A stretch of DNA of 64,000 nt, taken from 79-D21 sp964521575 (GTDB lineage Bacteria > Synergistota > Synergistia > Synergistales > 79-D21). Each line of letters opens with the position of its first letter. Position 1 is the first letter of the stretch. Positions 34,199-42,971 of this stretch are shown in pieces. Made by a program: the position numbers and the translations under genes. The DNA is taken from assembly GCA_964521575.1 (NCBI GenBank), contig CAZFSR010000006.1, forward strand, positions 62,001 through 126,000. Direction: 5' to 3'. The notes beneath the pieces are model-generated. The model saw only the letters and a list, made by a program, of their open reading frames with translations, was not told the origin of the DNA and did no database searches.

Positions 34199-34244
34199 CC
34201 GAGGAAAGGCAGATCTTCAGACATTGGAGAAGGAGTGACCCGGC

Positions 34245-35483
34245 TTGAGAAGAGTGGTCATCACCGGGCTAGGAGTTGCGAGCCCTATCGGGATCGGCAA
34301 GGATGAATATTGGGAGGCGCTTCGTTCAGGCAAGAACGGGGTCGCCCGGATTACGCACTTTGACGCGGAAAATTTTCCCGTGAAAATCGCTGCGGAGGTT
34401 AAGGGCTTCAAGCCCGACGACTGGATGGACCACAAGGAGGCCAGGAGAACCGACCGTGTTATTCACTTTACGATGGCCGCCGGGGAGTTGGCCGTCAAAG
34501 ACGGCGCACTGGACGTTTCCAAGCTTGACAAGGAACGTTTCGGTGTCTTTCTCGGAAGCGCGGAAGGCGGAATTTTCACGAGTTACGAAAATATCAAGAC
34601 CCTGATCGAAAAGGGCCCGAACCGAGTGAGTCCCTTCTTTATTCCCATGATGATCAGCAATATGCCTGCGGCCTACCTCGCGATCCGTTACGGCGCGAAA
34701 GGACCGAACATTTGCGTCGTCACCGCGTGTGCTACGGCAACGCATACGATGATCGAGGCCTTCAACACGATCCGGAGGGACGAAGCCGATATTATCCTGG
34801 CCGGTGGAGCCGAATCGGCCATTTCTCCCCTTGGCGTTGCAGGATTTGCCGCAATTAAGGCCCTTTCGACGCGAAACGATGACCCAGAAGGCGCTTCAAG
34901 ACCTTTCGACCGCGACCGGGATGGATTCATCCTTGGAGAAGGCGCCGGCGTCCTGATTCTTGAAGAACTTGGGCACGCCAAGGCCAGGGGAGCGCATATC
35001 TATGCCGAGATCACCGGCTATGGTTCAACTTGTGACGCCTACCATATCACCGCCCCGGATCCCGAAGGCGACGGCGCTGCAAGGGCTATGCGCCAGGCAG
35101 TGGAGAGATCCGGCTGGAAAATCGGTGAAGTCGACCTGATCAACGCTCATGGCACTTCCACCCCTTTGAACGACAAGATGGAATCCAAGGCTATACGAAC
35201 CGTCTTTGGCGAGCACACGCCCCGCGTGCTGGTCAATTCCACGAAATCAATGATCGGGCATGGTCTTGGAGCAGCCGGAGCTCTCGAAACAATTGCTGCG
35301 ATTCAGTCCATTACAGAAGGATTCGTTCACCCGACCCTCAATCTCGAGAATCAGGATCCCGAGTGTGCGATCAACGTCGTCGGGAAAAAGGGAATCGAGT
35401 ATCCCGTCAAGCGCGCGCTGATCAATAATTTCGGCTTCGGCGGCCACAACGGGGTCTTGGCGATTCAGTCCTTTTCCGAATGA
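34245..35483 (+). CDS. fabF: 3-oxoacyl-ACP synthase II
   Basis: FabF elongates acyl chains. The 412-residue protein starts RRVVITGLGVASPIGIG and carries the catalytic triad motifs: Cys in VVTACATATH, His in NAHGTSTPLND and His in NNFGFGGHNG, plus KSMIGHGLGAAGA. TTG 34245 follows GAGAAGGAGTGAC. rnc overlaps its stop by 4 nt. Confidence 0.97.
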   Translation: MRRVVITGLGVASPIGIGKDEYWEALRSGKNGVARITHFDAENFPVKIAAEVKGFKPDDWMDHKEARRTDRVIHFTMAAGELAVKDGALDVSKLDKERFGVFLGSAEGGIFTSYENIKTLIEKGPNRVSPFFIPMMISNMPAAYLAIRYGAKGPNICVVTACATATHTMIEAFNTIRRDEADIILAGGAESAISPLGVAGFAAIKALSTRNDDPEGASRPFDRDRDGFILGEGAGVLILEELGHAKARGAHIYAEITGYGSTCDAYHITAPDPEGDGAARAMRQAVERSGWKIGEVDLINAHGTSTPLNDKMESKAIRTVFGEHTPRVLVNSTKSMIGHGLGAAGALETIAAIQSITEGFVHPTLNLENQDPECAINVVGKKGIEYPVKRALINNFGFGGHNGVLAIQSFSE

Positions 35484-36202
35484 GGCACCGTTTCGAACAG
35501 GCAAGGAAAACCGAAGGACTTTGGGAGGAAAAGCTCCATATTCTCCAGGAGCGGATCGGCTATTTCTTCAAGGATTTTCGGCTTCTTTGCACGGCCCTGA
35601 CGCATTCATCGTTCAGGCATGAAGCTGGTATCGAAGAAGACAACGAAAGGCTTGAGTTTATCGGTGACGCAGTCCTGCAGCTGCTTGTTACCGAAAAGTT
35701 GCTTGCCCTTTTCCCGGAAGCCTCCGAAGGGGAATTGACCAAGAAAAGATCGGCCCTTGTTTGCGAGGATGCTTTGTTGGAACATGAGAGACACTTGAAT
35801 CTCTACGAATTTATCCGCGTGGGGAAGGGGATGGAGAAACAAGGGAATCGCGCAACTCGATCCGTTCGCGCGGACACCGTAGAAGCCCTTATCGGTGCAA
35901 TATATACCGACGGCGGACTTCCCGAGGCGGAAAAATTCTTCAGCAGAACGCTTTTCCCCGAAGACGGATCCCTTAGCGGGTTCAAACCAAACGACCCGAA
36001 ATCCACCCTGCAGGAATTTCTCCAGGCGAGCGGAAAACCTTTACCGGAATATACGCTCATCGAAAGATCGGGGCAGGACGATGCCCCGGTCTTTGTTGTC
36101 GCGATCCGATCCGGAGGAGACATTCTTGCCACCGGTTCCGGGTATTCAAAAAAAGAAGCCGAGTTTGACGCAGCCCGTAGCGCTCTCGAAAAATCAAGAT
36201 AA
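35480..36202 (+). CDS. rnc: Ribonuclease III
   Basis: RNase III cuts double-stranded RNA in rRNA and mRNA processing. The 240-residue protein has the catalytic signature NERLEFIGDAVLQLL near residues 54-68, ALIGAIYTDGG and a C-terminal double-stranded RNA-binding domain (DPKSTLQEFLQA ... GYSKKEAEFDAARSALEK). The acpP-fabF-rnc order is widely conserved. Confidence 0.97.
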   Translation: MRHRFEQARKTEGLWEEKLHILQERIGYFFKDFRLLCTALTHSSFRHEAGIEEDNERLEFIGDAVLQLLVTEKLLALFPEASEGELTKKRSALVCEDALLEHERHLNLYEFIRVGKGMEKQGNRATRSVRADTVEALIGAIYTDGGLPEAEKFFSRTLFPEDGSLSGFKPNDPKSTLQEFLQASGKPLPEYTLIERSGQDDAPVFVVAIRSGGDILATGSGYSKKEAEFDAARSALEKSR

Positions 36203-36212
36203 TTACAACCGG

Positions 36213-36241
36213 TTGCATTTATTTTTTTGCTGACCTATAAT
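36213..36241 (+). promoter_or_regulatory. Promoter of the pyr operon
   Basis: TTGCAT (36213-36218) and a perfect TATAAT (36236-36241) are 17 bases apart. Transcription would begin near 36248, giving a leader of about 155 bases before pyrR that holds the attenuator. Confidence 0.85.
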
Positions 36242-36269
36242 CGCTCAAGGTCTGGGAACCGAGAATCAA

Positions 36270-36383
36270 TCCTTTAAAAGGGTCCTGTGAGGCCCATAAG
36301 GAGGGCAAGCCATGAAGGGGTATCCGCGGAGGTCGGCTTTACACAAAGGACTCGGCGCTTTGAAGGCGCTGTGTCCTTTTTTC
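36270..36383 (+). promoter_or_regulatory. PyrR-dependent pyr mRNA attenuator
   Basis: GGGTCCTGTGAGGCCC (36280-36295) matches the PyrR-binding loop consensus (UCCNGNGAGG). It forms an anti-antiterminator with a lower stem TCCTT/AAGGA (about 36270-36274 with 36298-36302). A terminator stem AAAGGAC (36345-36351) / GTCCTTT (36373-36379), with an inner GCGC/GCGC pairing and a T run, follows. The antiterminator would pair GTCCTGTG (36282-36289) with CACA and GGAC at 36342-36351. When UMP is high, PyrR would hold the binding hairpin, letting the terminator form. Confidence 0.88.
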
Positions 36384-36419
36384 TTTTCGGGAGGGGGAAG
36401 CGTTCATGACGTTGCGTGA
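36312..36419 (+). CDS. Possible 35-codon leader ORF in the pyr attenuator
   Basis: ATG 36312 follows AAGGAGGG at 6 nt, a stronger site than many real genes here have. The frame encodes a basic 35-residue peptide starting MKGYPRRSALHKG, spans the whole terminator stem and ends at TGA 36417-36419, 14 bases inside pyrR. The Shine-Dalgarno bases are part of the lower stem of the PyrR-binding hairpin. It may be chance, or it may couple translation to attenuation. No family is recognised. Confidence 0.35.
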   Translation: MKGYPRRSALHKGLGALKALCPFFFSGGGSVHDVA

Positions 36420-36957
36420 AAAGGCAAACCTGATGACTGAAACGGATATGGATAGGGCGATTCGCCGGATGGCCCATGAAATCGTCGAGGCAAACAAGGG
36501 ACTGGACAAGGTGGTTCTTGTCGGGATACAGCGGCGGGGAGTCTTTCTTGCCCAACGTTTAAGGGAAGTTCTACGGCAATTCGAGCAGGTCAAGGTCCCG
36601 ACCGGAGAACTGGACATAACCCTTTACAGGGACGACCTAACCCTGCTTCACGACCATCCTGTGGTGCACAGCACATCGATGCCCCTGGACATCACGGGAA
36701 GACGAGTCGTTCTCGTTGACGATGTCATCTACACGGGCCGGACGATTCGCGCAGCCCTGGATGCCCTGATGGATTTGGGAAGGCCCGACATTGTCCAGTT
36801 GGCGGTCCTTGTGGACCGCGGCCATCGCGAGCTTCCGATCGCTCCGAACTTTGTGGGAAAGAACGTTCCCACCTCCAGGGAGGAAGTCGTCGAAGTCCGG
36901 GTTAAAGAAATTGACGGCACCAACGAAGTCGTCATTTGCGAAAGGCAGGAGGCCTGA
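36406..36957 (+). CDS. pyrR: Bifunctional pyr operon regulator / uracil phosphoribosyltransferase
   Basis: PyrR binds the pyr leader RNA when bound to UMP and also has uracil phosphoribosyltransferase activity. The 183-residue protein has VVLVDDVIYTGRTIRAA, the PRPP loop, VGIQRRGVFLAQRL, and TGELDITLYRDDL, as in Bacillus PyrR. ATG 36406 follows GGGAGGGGG. It is first in the operon it would control. Confidence 0.97.
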   Translation: MTLREKANLMTETDMDRAIRRMAHEIVEANKGLDKVVLVGIQRRGVFLAQRLREVLRQFEQVKVPTGELDITLYRDDLTLLHDHPVVHSTSMPLDITGRRVVLVDDVIYTGRTIRAALDALMDLGRPDIVQLAVLVDRGHRELPIAPNFVGKNVPTSREEVVEVRVKEIDGTNEVVICERQEA

Positions 36958-36963
36958 TCGGCG

Positions 36964-37893
36964 ATGGAATGGAAACATCGACACGTCCTCGACCTTAAGG
37001 ACTGGACAAAAGAAGAGATCCTTTTTCTAATGGGTCAAGCCAAGAACATGGACGACCTGATGGACAGGCCGATTCGAAAGGTTCCCGCCCTTCGCGGCAA
37101 GCTTGTGGTCAACCTGTTCTTTGAAGCATCAACACGGACTAGGGTTTCGTTCGAACTGGCGGAAAAGATGTTGAGCGCGGATGTCGTCAACTGGTCTGCT
37201 GGAGGGTCAAGTGTCGGCAAAGGGGAGACCCTGAGAGACACCGCATGGACCCTTGAAGCGATGGGTGCCGATGCCGTCGTTATTCGGCACGGGGCGGTGG
37301 GATCGGCGCACTACCTCTCGAAAAAGCTGCATCGGGCAAGTGTTTTCAATGGCGGAGACGGAGCCTATTCTCACCCCACGCAAGCGCTCCTTGACGCCTA
37401 TACGGCCTGGAAGCATTTTTCTTGCCTCGAGGGGCGAAAAATGGCGATTATTGGCGATGTCCTTCACAGCCGGGTCGCAAGGAGCGATGTAAAGGTGTTC
37501 AAGCAGCTGGGGTGCGAGGTGGTCCTTTCAGGACCTGAAACATTGATGCCGCTGGATGTCGGCGCGCTCGGCGTCAACTACGAACCGGACCCCCGCAAGG
37601 CAGTCAAGGGGGCAGACATGGTATACCTGCTAAGGATCCAAAGAGAGAGACAGGAAGAAGGGCTGTTCCCTTCACTTGACGAATACCACATTCGTTACGG
37701 TGCGGATGAAGAACTCGTTTCGAGAGCCAATGAAGGGGCCCTTGTCATGCATCCGGGGCCGATCAACCGAAGGGTGGAAATCGATTCCAGCATCGCCGAC
37801 GGGAGCCAAAGCCGCATTCTTCAGCAAGTCAGAAGCGGTGTGGCAGTCCGGATGGCTCTTCTTTACCTATGCCTTGGAGGTGTAATGGCATGA
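36964..37893 (+). CDS. pyrB: Aspartate carbamoyltransferase catalytic subunit
   Basis: PyrB joins carbamoyl phosphate and aspartate. The 309-residue protein has the carbamoyl-phosphate loop FFEASTRTRVSFELA near residues 52-66, GDGAYSHPTQALLDAY and MHPGPINRRVEI. No regulatory subunit gene pyrI follows, consistent with the Bacillus-type enzyme. It lies 6 bases after pyrR and overlaps pyrC by 4 nt. Confidence 0.97.
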   Translation: MEWKHRHVLDLKDWTKEEILFLMGQAKNMDDLMDRPIRKVPALRGKLVVNLFFEASTRTRVSFELAEKMLSADVVNWSAGGSSVGKGETLRDTAWTLEAMGADAVVIRHGAVGSAHYLSKKLHRASVFNGGDGAYSHPTQALLDAYTAWKHFSCLEGRKMAIIGDVLHSRVARSDVKVFKQLGCEVVLSGPETLMPLDVGALGVNYEPDPRKAVKGADMVYLLRIQRERQEEGLFPSLDEYHIRYGADEELVSRANEGALVMHPGPINRRVEIDSSIADGSQSRILQQVRSGVAVRMALLYLCLGGVMA

Positions 37894-39188
37894 TTCTCTT
37901 CAGGAATGCAAGAATCTTCGATGGCTTTTCCTTCCTGGAAGGCAAAAGGGAAGTCCTTGTTTCGGAAGGCCTGGTCACGTCCGTGGGCAATGATTTGCCC
38001 GTTGCTCAGGCAGAAATTTTCGACCTGAACGGAAAAGTGCTTGCCCCCGGTTTTATCGACTTGCATTGCCACATGCGCGATCCGGGGTTCGAATGGCGCG
38101 AAGACATTGCAAGTGCGGCTCAGGCCGCTGCCCGAGGGGGGTTTACGACAGTCGTTTCGATGCCGAACACGGAACCCGCGGTCGATAACGATGCTCTTGT
38201 CCGATACGTTATGGAGAAGGGCGAACGAGCCGGTTACGCGAGAGTCCTTCCGGCGGGAACCGTTACGAAAGGACGGGAAGGGAAAGAGTTGGCGGAGATG
38301 GGCAAAATGGCTGCTGCGGGATGTGTCCTTTTCACCGACGATGGCTCGCCGGTCGGTTCTGCCCGCCTTTTCCGCACGGCCCTGCTTTATGGCAGGGATC
38401 TAGGGGTGAGAATAATGGAACACCCCGAAGAGACCACTCTGACAAAAGGCGGACAGGTGAACGAAGGGCGTTGTTCCGCCATATCGGGGTTAAAGGGTAT
38501 CCCGTCCTCCGCAGAAGAAATCGGGGTCTTCAAGGCAATTTCCCTTTGCAGGGAAACAGGGGTCCCGGTGCATGTGACTCACCTGAGCACTCGCAAGGCC
38601 ATTTCGCTAGTCCGGGAGGCAAAAAGGGCTTCTCTCCCAGTGACCTGTGATGTCACTCCCCACCATCTTTGCCTTTCGGAAGAGTCCGTGATCGAATCGG
38701 GCTTCGATCCCTGCTTCAAGGTCAATCCGCCGCTCCGCTCGATAGAGGATGTCGAGAGCCTTTGGGAAGCCCTTGGCGACACAACGGTTGATGCGATCGC
38801 CACGGACCATGCTCCCTGGCATCTGGACGAAAAGGACCTGCCCTTCCCCGAAGCACCCTTCGGTATTGCTTCCCTCGAATGTGCCTTTGCTGCGGTTTAT
38901 ACGGCCTGGATGGAGAGGGGGAAACCGATCGGGCTTGACAGGCTGCTTTCCCTCTTTACGAGCGGCCCGGCCAGGATCCTTCCAAAACAGTGGAACGGCC
39001 TTGGAAAAATCCGACCGCAGGAAAAGGCAGACCTCGTGGTGCTCGACCCGGAACTCCGCTCCCGTGTTTCAGTATCCGCCTGGAAGAGCAAGGCCCGGAT
39101 GACCCCTTGGGAGGGCGCCATCCTGACCGGGTGGCCCGTCATGATTTTCAAAGAGGGACGTCTTGTGTTCGACCGATCAGCGGAGTAG
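37890..39188 (+). CDS. pyrC: Dihydroorotase
   Basis: PyrC closes carbamoyl aspartate to dihydroorotate. The 432-residue class I enzyme has the metal site DLHCHMRDPGFEWRED, TTVVSMPNTEP, FTDDGSPV, the metal-ligand region HVTHLST, the CDVTPHHLCL motif, and ATDHAPWH. ATG 37890 overlaps the pyrB stop; the longer frame at 37869 has no family support. Confidence 0.96.
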   Translation: MILFRNARIFDGFSFLEGKREVLVSEGLVTSVGNDLPVAQAEIFDLNGKVLAPGFIDLHCHMRDPGFEWREDIASAAQAAARGGFTTVVSMPNTEPAVDNDALVRYVMEKGERAGYARVLPAGTVTKGREGKELAEMGKMAAAGCVLFTDDGSPVGSARLFRTALLYGRDLGVRIMEHPEETTLTKGGQVNEGRCSAISGLKGIPSSAEEIGVFKAISLCRETGVPVHVTHLSTRKAISLVREAKRASLPVTCDVTPHHLCLSEESVIESGFDPCFKVNPPLRSIEDVESLWEALGDTTVDAIATDHAPWHLDEKDLPFPEAPFGIASLECAFAAVYTAWMERGKPIGLDRLLSLFTSGPARILPKQWNGLGKIRPQEKADLVVLDPELRSRVSVSAWKSKARMTPWEGAILTGWPVMIFKEGRLVFDRSAE

Positions 39189-39192
39189 CCTC

Positions 39193-39972
39193 ATGTGCCG
39201 GAATGAGCCCGGGCAGTCCGTATTGGAGCGAGAGGCGGTTTTGGCACACAAGGAAACGCTTGGCGGAAATTTGTTCGCCCTCACATTGGAAACCGTCGAT
39301 CAAACGCCTTGTTTCGAACCGGGACAATTTGTCATGCTCAGGACCAGTCCTGCACTTGATCCCCTCCTGGGAAGGCCGTTTGCCGTTTGCGGACGCCATT
39401 CGCACAGACTTGAACTTCTTATAGCGGTAACCGGACGAGGAACACGCCTCCTGGCCCAGCTTCCGCCCGGTGAACGCTTATCGCTGCGCGGGCCGCTTGG
39501 AAAAGGCTTTCCTGTCCTGCCCGGCAAGAATATCCATTGCCTGGCCGGAACCACCGGTATCGCTCCCTTTCTTTTGGCCAGGCCTCTAGAGCCAAAAATC
39601 AAAATTCACCTGGGACTGCCGGGGATAGAGTGGAAAGCGCTGGCGAAATGGGCCTCCGGCAAAATCCCGGGACTTCAACTTTATTCCGAGGACGGAAATA
39701 TCGGGACCCGCGGCAATCCGCTTCTTTGTATCGATCATCTCGATCCGGAATCGGACGTGATTTGGGCATGCGGACCGACAGGAATGTTGAAAGCGGTCAG
39801 CATTGAGTGCGATAAGCGGGGGATACAGGCCTGGGTCAGCCTGGAAACGCGAATGGCCTGCGGAATTGGAGGATGCCACGGGTGCGTTGTCCGGACGACT
39901 GGCGGTCTCCGTAAAACCTGCACCGATGGCCCGGTTTTCCAAAGTCGGGAGGTTTGCTGGAATGACTTCTGA
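39193..39972 (+). CDS. pyrK: Dihydroorotate dehydrogenase electron transfer subunit
   Basis: PyrK carries FAD and a [2Fe-2S] cluster and passes electrons from PyrD to NAD+. The 259-residue protein has RPFAVCGRHS, the nucleotide-binding HCLAGTTGIAPF, WACGPTGMLKA and the cluster ligands ACGIGGCHGCVV ... KTCTDGPVF near the end. ATG 39193 is preferred; a TTG at 39163 would overlap pyrC. It pairs with the following pyrD as a class 1B enzyme. Confidence 0.94.
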   Translation: MCRNEPGQSVLEREAVLAHKETLGGNLFALTLETVDQTPCFEPGQFVMLRTSPALDPLLGRPFAVCGRHSHRLELLIAVTGRGTRLLAQLPPGERLSLRGPLGKGFPVLPGKNIHCLAGTTGIAPFLLARPLEPKIKIHLGLPGIEWKALAKWASGKIPGLQLYSEDGNIGTRGNPLLCIDHLDPESDVIWACGPTGMLKAVSIECDKRGIQAWVSLETRMACGIGGCHGCVVRTTGGLRKTCTDGPVFQSREVCWNDF

Positions 39973-40897
39973 GCAAAGTGTCTCCCGTGTGTCCATTGGC
40001 AATGTCCTTCTGGAGACGCCCCTTGTGATCGCCTCCGGCACATGGCCGCATGACCCGGGATTTTGGAGAACCCCGGTTAGTGTCGGCGCGGGTGCGGCTT
40101 GCACAAAGGCACTGACGCTCAACGCCAGGGAGGGCAATCCGGGAACCCGGCTCTGGGAAACCCCTTGCGGTCTCCTGAACAGCATTGGGCTTCAGAACCA
40201 GGGAATCGAGCATTTCCTCTCGGAAGATTTGCCCGGGATTTCGGCCGGGGACCTGAGGGTGGTCGCTAACGTGGCCATGGAAACCGAGGAGGAAACGGCA
40301 GAGGTGCTGTCCCGCCTTTCTCCCTTTTCCGAGCTCCTCGCTGCCGTGGAATTGAACATATCCTGCCCAAACGTCGACGCCGGTGGAATGGCATGGGGGT
40401 CGGACCCGAAGCTGGCGTCACGAGCAGTCTTGGGAGCCAGGGAAATCTGGAAAGGCCCTTTGTGGGTCAAGCTAACTCCTCAATGCGCTGACATCGCCGT
40501 CGTCGGGAAAGCTTCCGAAAAAGCCGGCGCGGACGCCCTTGTTGTCGCCAACACCTGGCTTGGAATGGCGATTGACACGAAATGCGAAAAACCCGTCTTC
40601 AGGCGCGGCATCGCGGGTTTATCCGGTCCAGCCGTTTTTCCCCTCGCGCTGAGGCTTGTATGGGAAGTGTCATCGGCAGTTGAAATTCCTGTCATCGGCT
40701 GCGGTGGGATATCCAAGGCCGATGACGCCATTTCGATGATGCTGGCGGGGGCCAGCGCGGTGGAAATCGGAACCCTCCACTTTGCCGATCTTTCCTGTTT
40801 CCGGAAAATTACGGAAGGCATTCTTGAACACTTGGCCTTGAAAGGCTATTCTTCGCCTATGGAACTGATCGGAAAGGGGAAAAGGAAAGATGTCTGA
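39962..40897 (+). CDS. pyrD: Dihydroorotate dehydrogenase, class 1B catalytic subunit
   Basis: PyrD oxidises dihydroorotate with FMN. The 311-residue TIM barrel has IASGTWPHDPGF, NSIGLQNQGIEHF, the active-site Cys in ELNISCPNVDAG, VKLTPQCADIA and PVIGCGGISKADDAI. The class 1B assignment follows from the catalytic Cys and from pyrK beside it. ATG 39962 overlaps pyrK by 11 nt; GGGAGG lies upstream. Confidence 0.96.
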   Translation: MTSEQSVSRVSIGNVLLETPLVIASGTWPHDPGFWRTPVSVGAGAACTKALTLNAREGNPGTRLWETPCGLLNSIGLQNQGIEHFLSEDLPGISAGDLRVVANVAMETEEETAEVLSRLSPFSELLAAVELNISCPNVDAGGMAWGSDPKLASRAVLGAREIWKGPLWVKLTPQCADIAVVGKASEKAGADALVVANTWLGMAIDTKCEKPVFRRGIAGLSGPAVFPLALRLVWEVSSAVEIPVIGCGGISKADDAISMMLAGASAVEIGTLHFADLSCFRKITEGILEHLALKGYSSPMELIGKGKRKDV

Positions 40898-41612
40898 ACC
40901 CCGTCATTACCCCCTCATACTCGCGCTAGACATGCATGACCTTCAGGAGGCACGAGAGTTCCTGGCTCCGATGCGTTCCCTCCTTCGCTATGTCAAGATC
41001 GGGCCCCGTTTGTGGGCTCAAGGCGGTGCCCCTTTTGTCGCCGAAGTCGCCTCGCAGGGCTTTGACGTCTTTTTGGACCTCAAGCTCCACGATATCCCGA
41101 ACACGGTCGCCGGCGCAGTGGATGCCTTGTCGGACTTGGGAATTTGGGCTCTTACGCTGCATGCGGGTGGAGGAAAGGAAATGCTTGAGGCTGCCGTTTC
41201 CGCCCGAGACGACGCGGAATCGGAAATGGTCCTCCTCGGGGTCACCGTCCTGACGAGCCATGACCAGTCTTCCTGGAGTCGGGTCTGTCCCGGTTGCCTC
41301 CTGGACGAGGCGATCGTAAGCCGAACCGCGCTTTGTGCTGAAAGCGGGATGGACGGGCTGGTCTGTTCCCCGGTTGACCTGGGCATGGTAAGAAAGACCG
41401 CGGGAGAATCCCTGATCACCGTTGTCCCGGGAGTCAGGCCATGGAAGGTCTCAGACGACCAGAAGCGGACCGCCACCCCAGCGGAAGCCATACGAAACGG
41501 TGCCGATTACATCGTGGTCGGCCGCCCGATCATCCTGGCGGACTCCCCCGAACTGGCCGTCAGCGAAATTCAGGAACAGATCGAGGAGGGGTTCCGTTGC
41601 AGGAAGAACTGA
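40890..41612 (+). CDS. pyrF: Orotidine 5'-phosphate decarboxylase
   Basis: PyrF removes CO2 from OMP to give UMP. The 240-residue TIM barrel has LILALDMHD, the catalytic DLKLHDIPNTVAGAV (K and D residues) near residues 61-75, LTLHAGGG, VCSPVDL and the phosphate-binding VVGRPII end. It overlaps pyrD by 8 nt and pyrE by 16 nt. Confidence 0.97.
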   Translation: MSEPRHYPLILALDMHDLQEAREFLAPMRSLLRYVKIGPRLWAQGGAPFVAEVASQGFDVFLDLKLHDIPNTVAGAVDALSDLGIWALTLHAGGGKEMLEAAVSARDDAESEMVLLGVTVLTSHDQSSWSRVCPGCLLDEAIVSRTALCAESGMDGLVCSPVDLGMVRKTAGESLITVVPGVRPWKVSDDQKRTATPAEAIRNGADYIVVGRPIILADSPELAVSEIQEQIEEGFRCRKN

Positions 41613-42172
41613 AGGAAACCACGCTTGCGTCCATGATGAAGGAAACCGGCGCCTTGCTTGAAGGCCACTTCAAGCTCACCTCCGGCTTGCACAGCAGCCA
41701 CTACATGCAATGCGCCCTTTTGCTGAGCGTGCCCAGATATGCCGCATTCGCAGGACGAGAACTGGCAAAATCGCTTGCCCCGCTCGAGCCCCAGGCCGTT
41801 TTTGCCCCTGCACTTGGGGGAGTGATCATCGGGCATGAAGTGGCGAGGCATCTCGACTTGCCTTTCTTTTTCGCAGAAAGGGAAAACGGCCTGATGAAAT
41901 TGCGAAGATTCCCCAACCCGGGGCCCGTCCGTTTCGTCGTGATCGAAGATGTCATCACGACGGGCGGCTCGGCCCTGGAAGTCGGCAACCTCATCCGCGC
42001 AACCGGTGCGGACTGGGTCGGCACCGGCTGCATCGTTGACAGGAGTTCCGGCAAGGCACAATTCCCACACCCGCTGCACTCCCTCTGGCAAGCTTCCTTT
42101 CCGACCTTTACGGAAGGCGAGTGCCCGCTTTGCAGGGAGGGCATACCGATTGAAAAACCGGGGAGCCGCTAG
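41597..42172 (+). CDS. pyrE: Orotate phosphoribosyltransferase
   Basis: PyrE attaches PRPP to orotate. The 191-residue protein has FKLTSGLHSSHYMQCALLL, FAPALGGVIIGHEVARHL and the PRPP motif VVIEDVITTGGSALEV near residues 114-129. TTG 41597 follows GAGGAGGGG at 5-6 nt and matches the family start; a longer frame from 41441 runs inside pyrF. A zinc-like CPLC sits near its C-terminus. Its stop overlaps the next gene by 23 nt. Confidence 0.95.
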   Translation: MQEELKETTLASMMKETGALLEGHFKLTSGLHSSHYMQCALLLSVPRYAAFAGRELAKSLAPLEPQAVFAPALGGVIIGHEVARHLDLPFFFAERENGLMKLRRFPNPGPVRFVVIEDVITTGGSALEVGNLIRATGADWVGTGCIVDRSSGKAQFPHPLHSLWQASFPTFTEGECPLCREGIPIEKPGSR

Positions 42173-42971
42173 GGCTCTTTTCGCGCTGGCTTGGATCCTC
42201 TTTTTCTGCGGGACAGCCCGCGCGGCAATCGATGTCGCGGTCACTTCACCGTGGCTTTCGTTGATGACTCGTTTTATTGGCGGGATACAGGTCCGCGTTC
42301 ATCCTTTGTCGGGGTGGAACCAGAATGGCAGCATTGTCCGGTTCTCGAATCCCTCGCGCCAATTTCCCGCCATTGCCCTTGATGAAGCCGAAGCTCGGGC
42401 ATACGGAATCCGTGGCCGAACACTGAAAGTCCTCTTTGACTCCGTTCCGGGAGGGACGCCGATTAAGGCCTCCGCGTTCTGGGATCCCTCCTCTCTTGCT
42501 TTCATCGGCCAGCGGCTTCTGGGAGCCCTTTCCGCCATCGACCCGAAAAATTACGCCTATTACCAAAGGAGGCTAGCGGAGTTCCAGTCACGCACGGATA
42601 CGACAGTCGGCGTTGGCAGAAAACTGCTACACGGCATCGTCATCCTCGACTTGACGGGAGCATCCGGCAAGTGGATACGAGCCGCAGCGGAATCTCCGGT
42701 TCGGCCTCCCGACCGTGTGCTGGAGCTCTGGAAAGAGGGGAAATCACTCGAAACCCTGGCAATCGCCATACAGGAAGCTTCTTCGAAAGGCTGGGTGATC
42801 GTCGTCGATCCCTGGACCCCCGCAAAAGTCATCGAGAAGGCGAAAGGAAGTCCTCGCCTAGCTTCGATCCCGACACCCGTCCTGGAGAAGGAGATGTTGA
42901 CCATTCTGCATGATCTCTATCTTGCGATCTGGAACGCTTCCGGGAAGCGGGTCAGTCCTCCGAAGCCCTGA
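42150..42971 (+). CDS. Exported protein resembling metal-binding (ZnuA/TroA-type) receptors, divergent
   Basis: The 273-residue protein has a clear signal peptide (NRGAARALFALAWILFFCG, cleavage near ARA-A). A helix block LLGALSAIDPKNYAYYQRRL resembles the DPXNXXYY helix of ZnuA-type zinc receptors, and the ends resemble the same fold. The expected metal histidines are mostly missing: the usual HXWLDP reads AFWDPSS. No membrane or ATPase partner gene is near. TTG 42150 follows GGGAGGG at 8 nt. Overlap with pyrE places it in the pyr operon; its link to pyrimidines is unknown. Its 3' end overlaps birA on the other strand. Confidence 0.75.
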   Translation: MKNRGAARALFALAWILFFCGTARAAIDVAVTSPWLSLMTRFIGGIQVRVHPLSGWNQNGSIVRFSNPSRQFPAIALDEAEARAYGIRGRTLKVLFDSVPGGTPIKASAFWDPSSLAFIGQRLLGALSAIDPKNYAYYQRRLAEFQSRTDTTVGVGRKLLHGIVILDLTGASGKWIRAAAESPVRPPDRVLELWKEGKSLETLAIAIQEASSKGWVIVVDPWTPAKVIEKAKGSPRLASIPTPVLEKEMLTILHDLYLAIWNASGKRVSPPKP

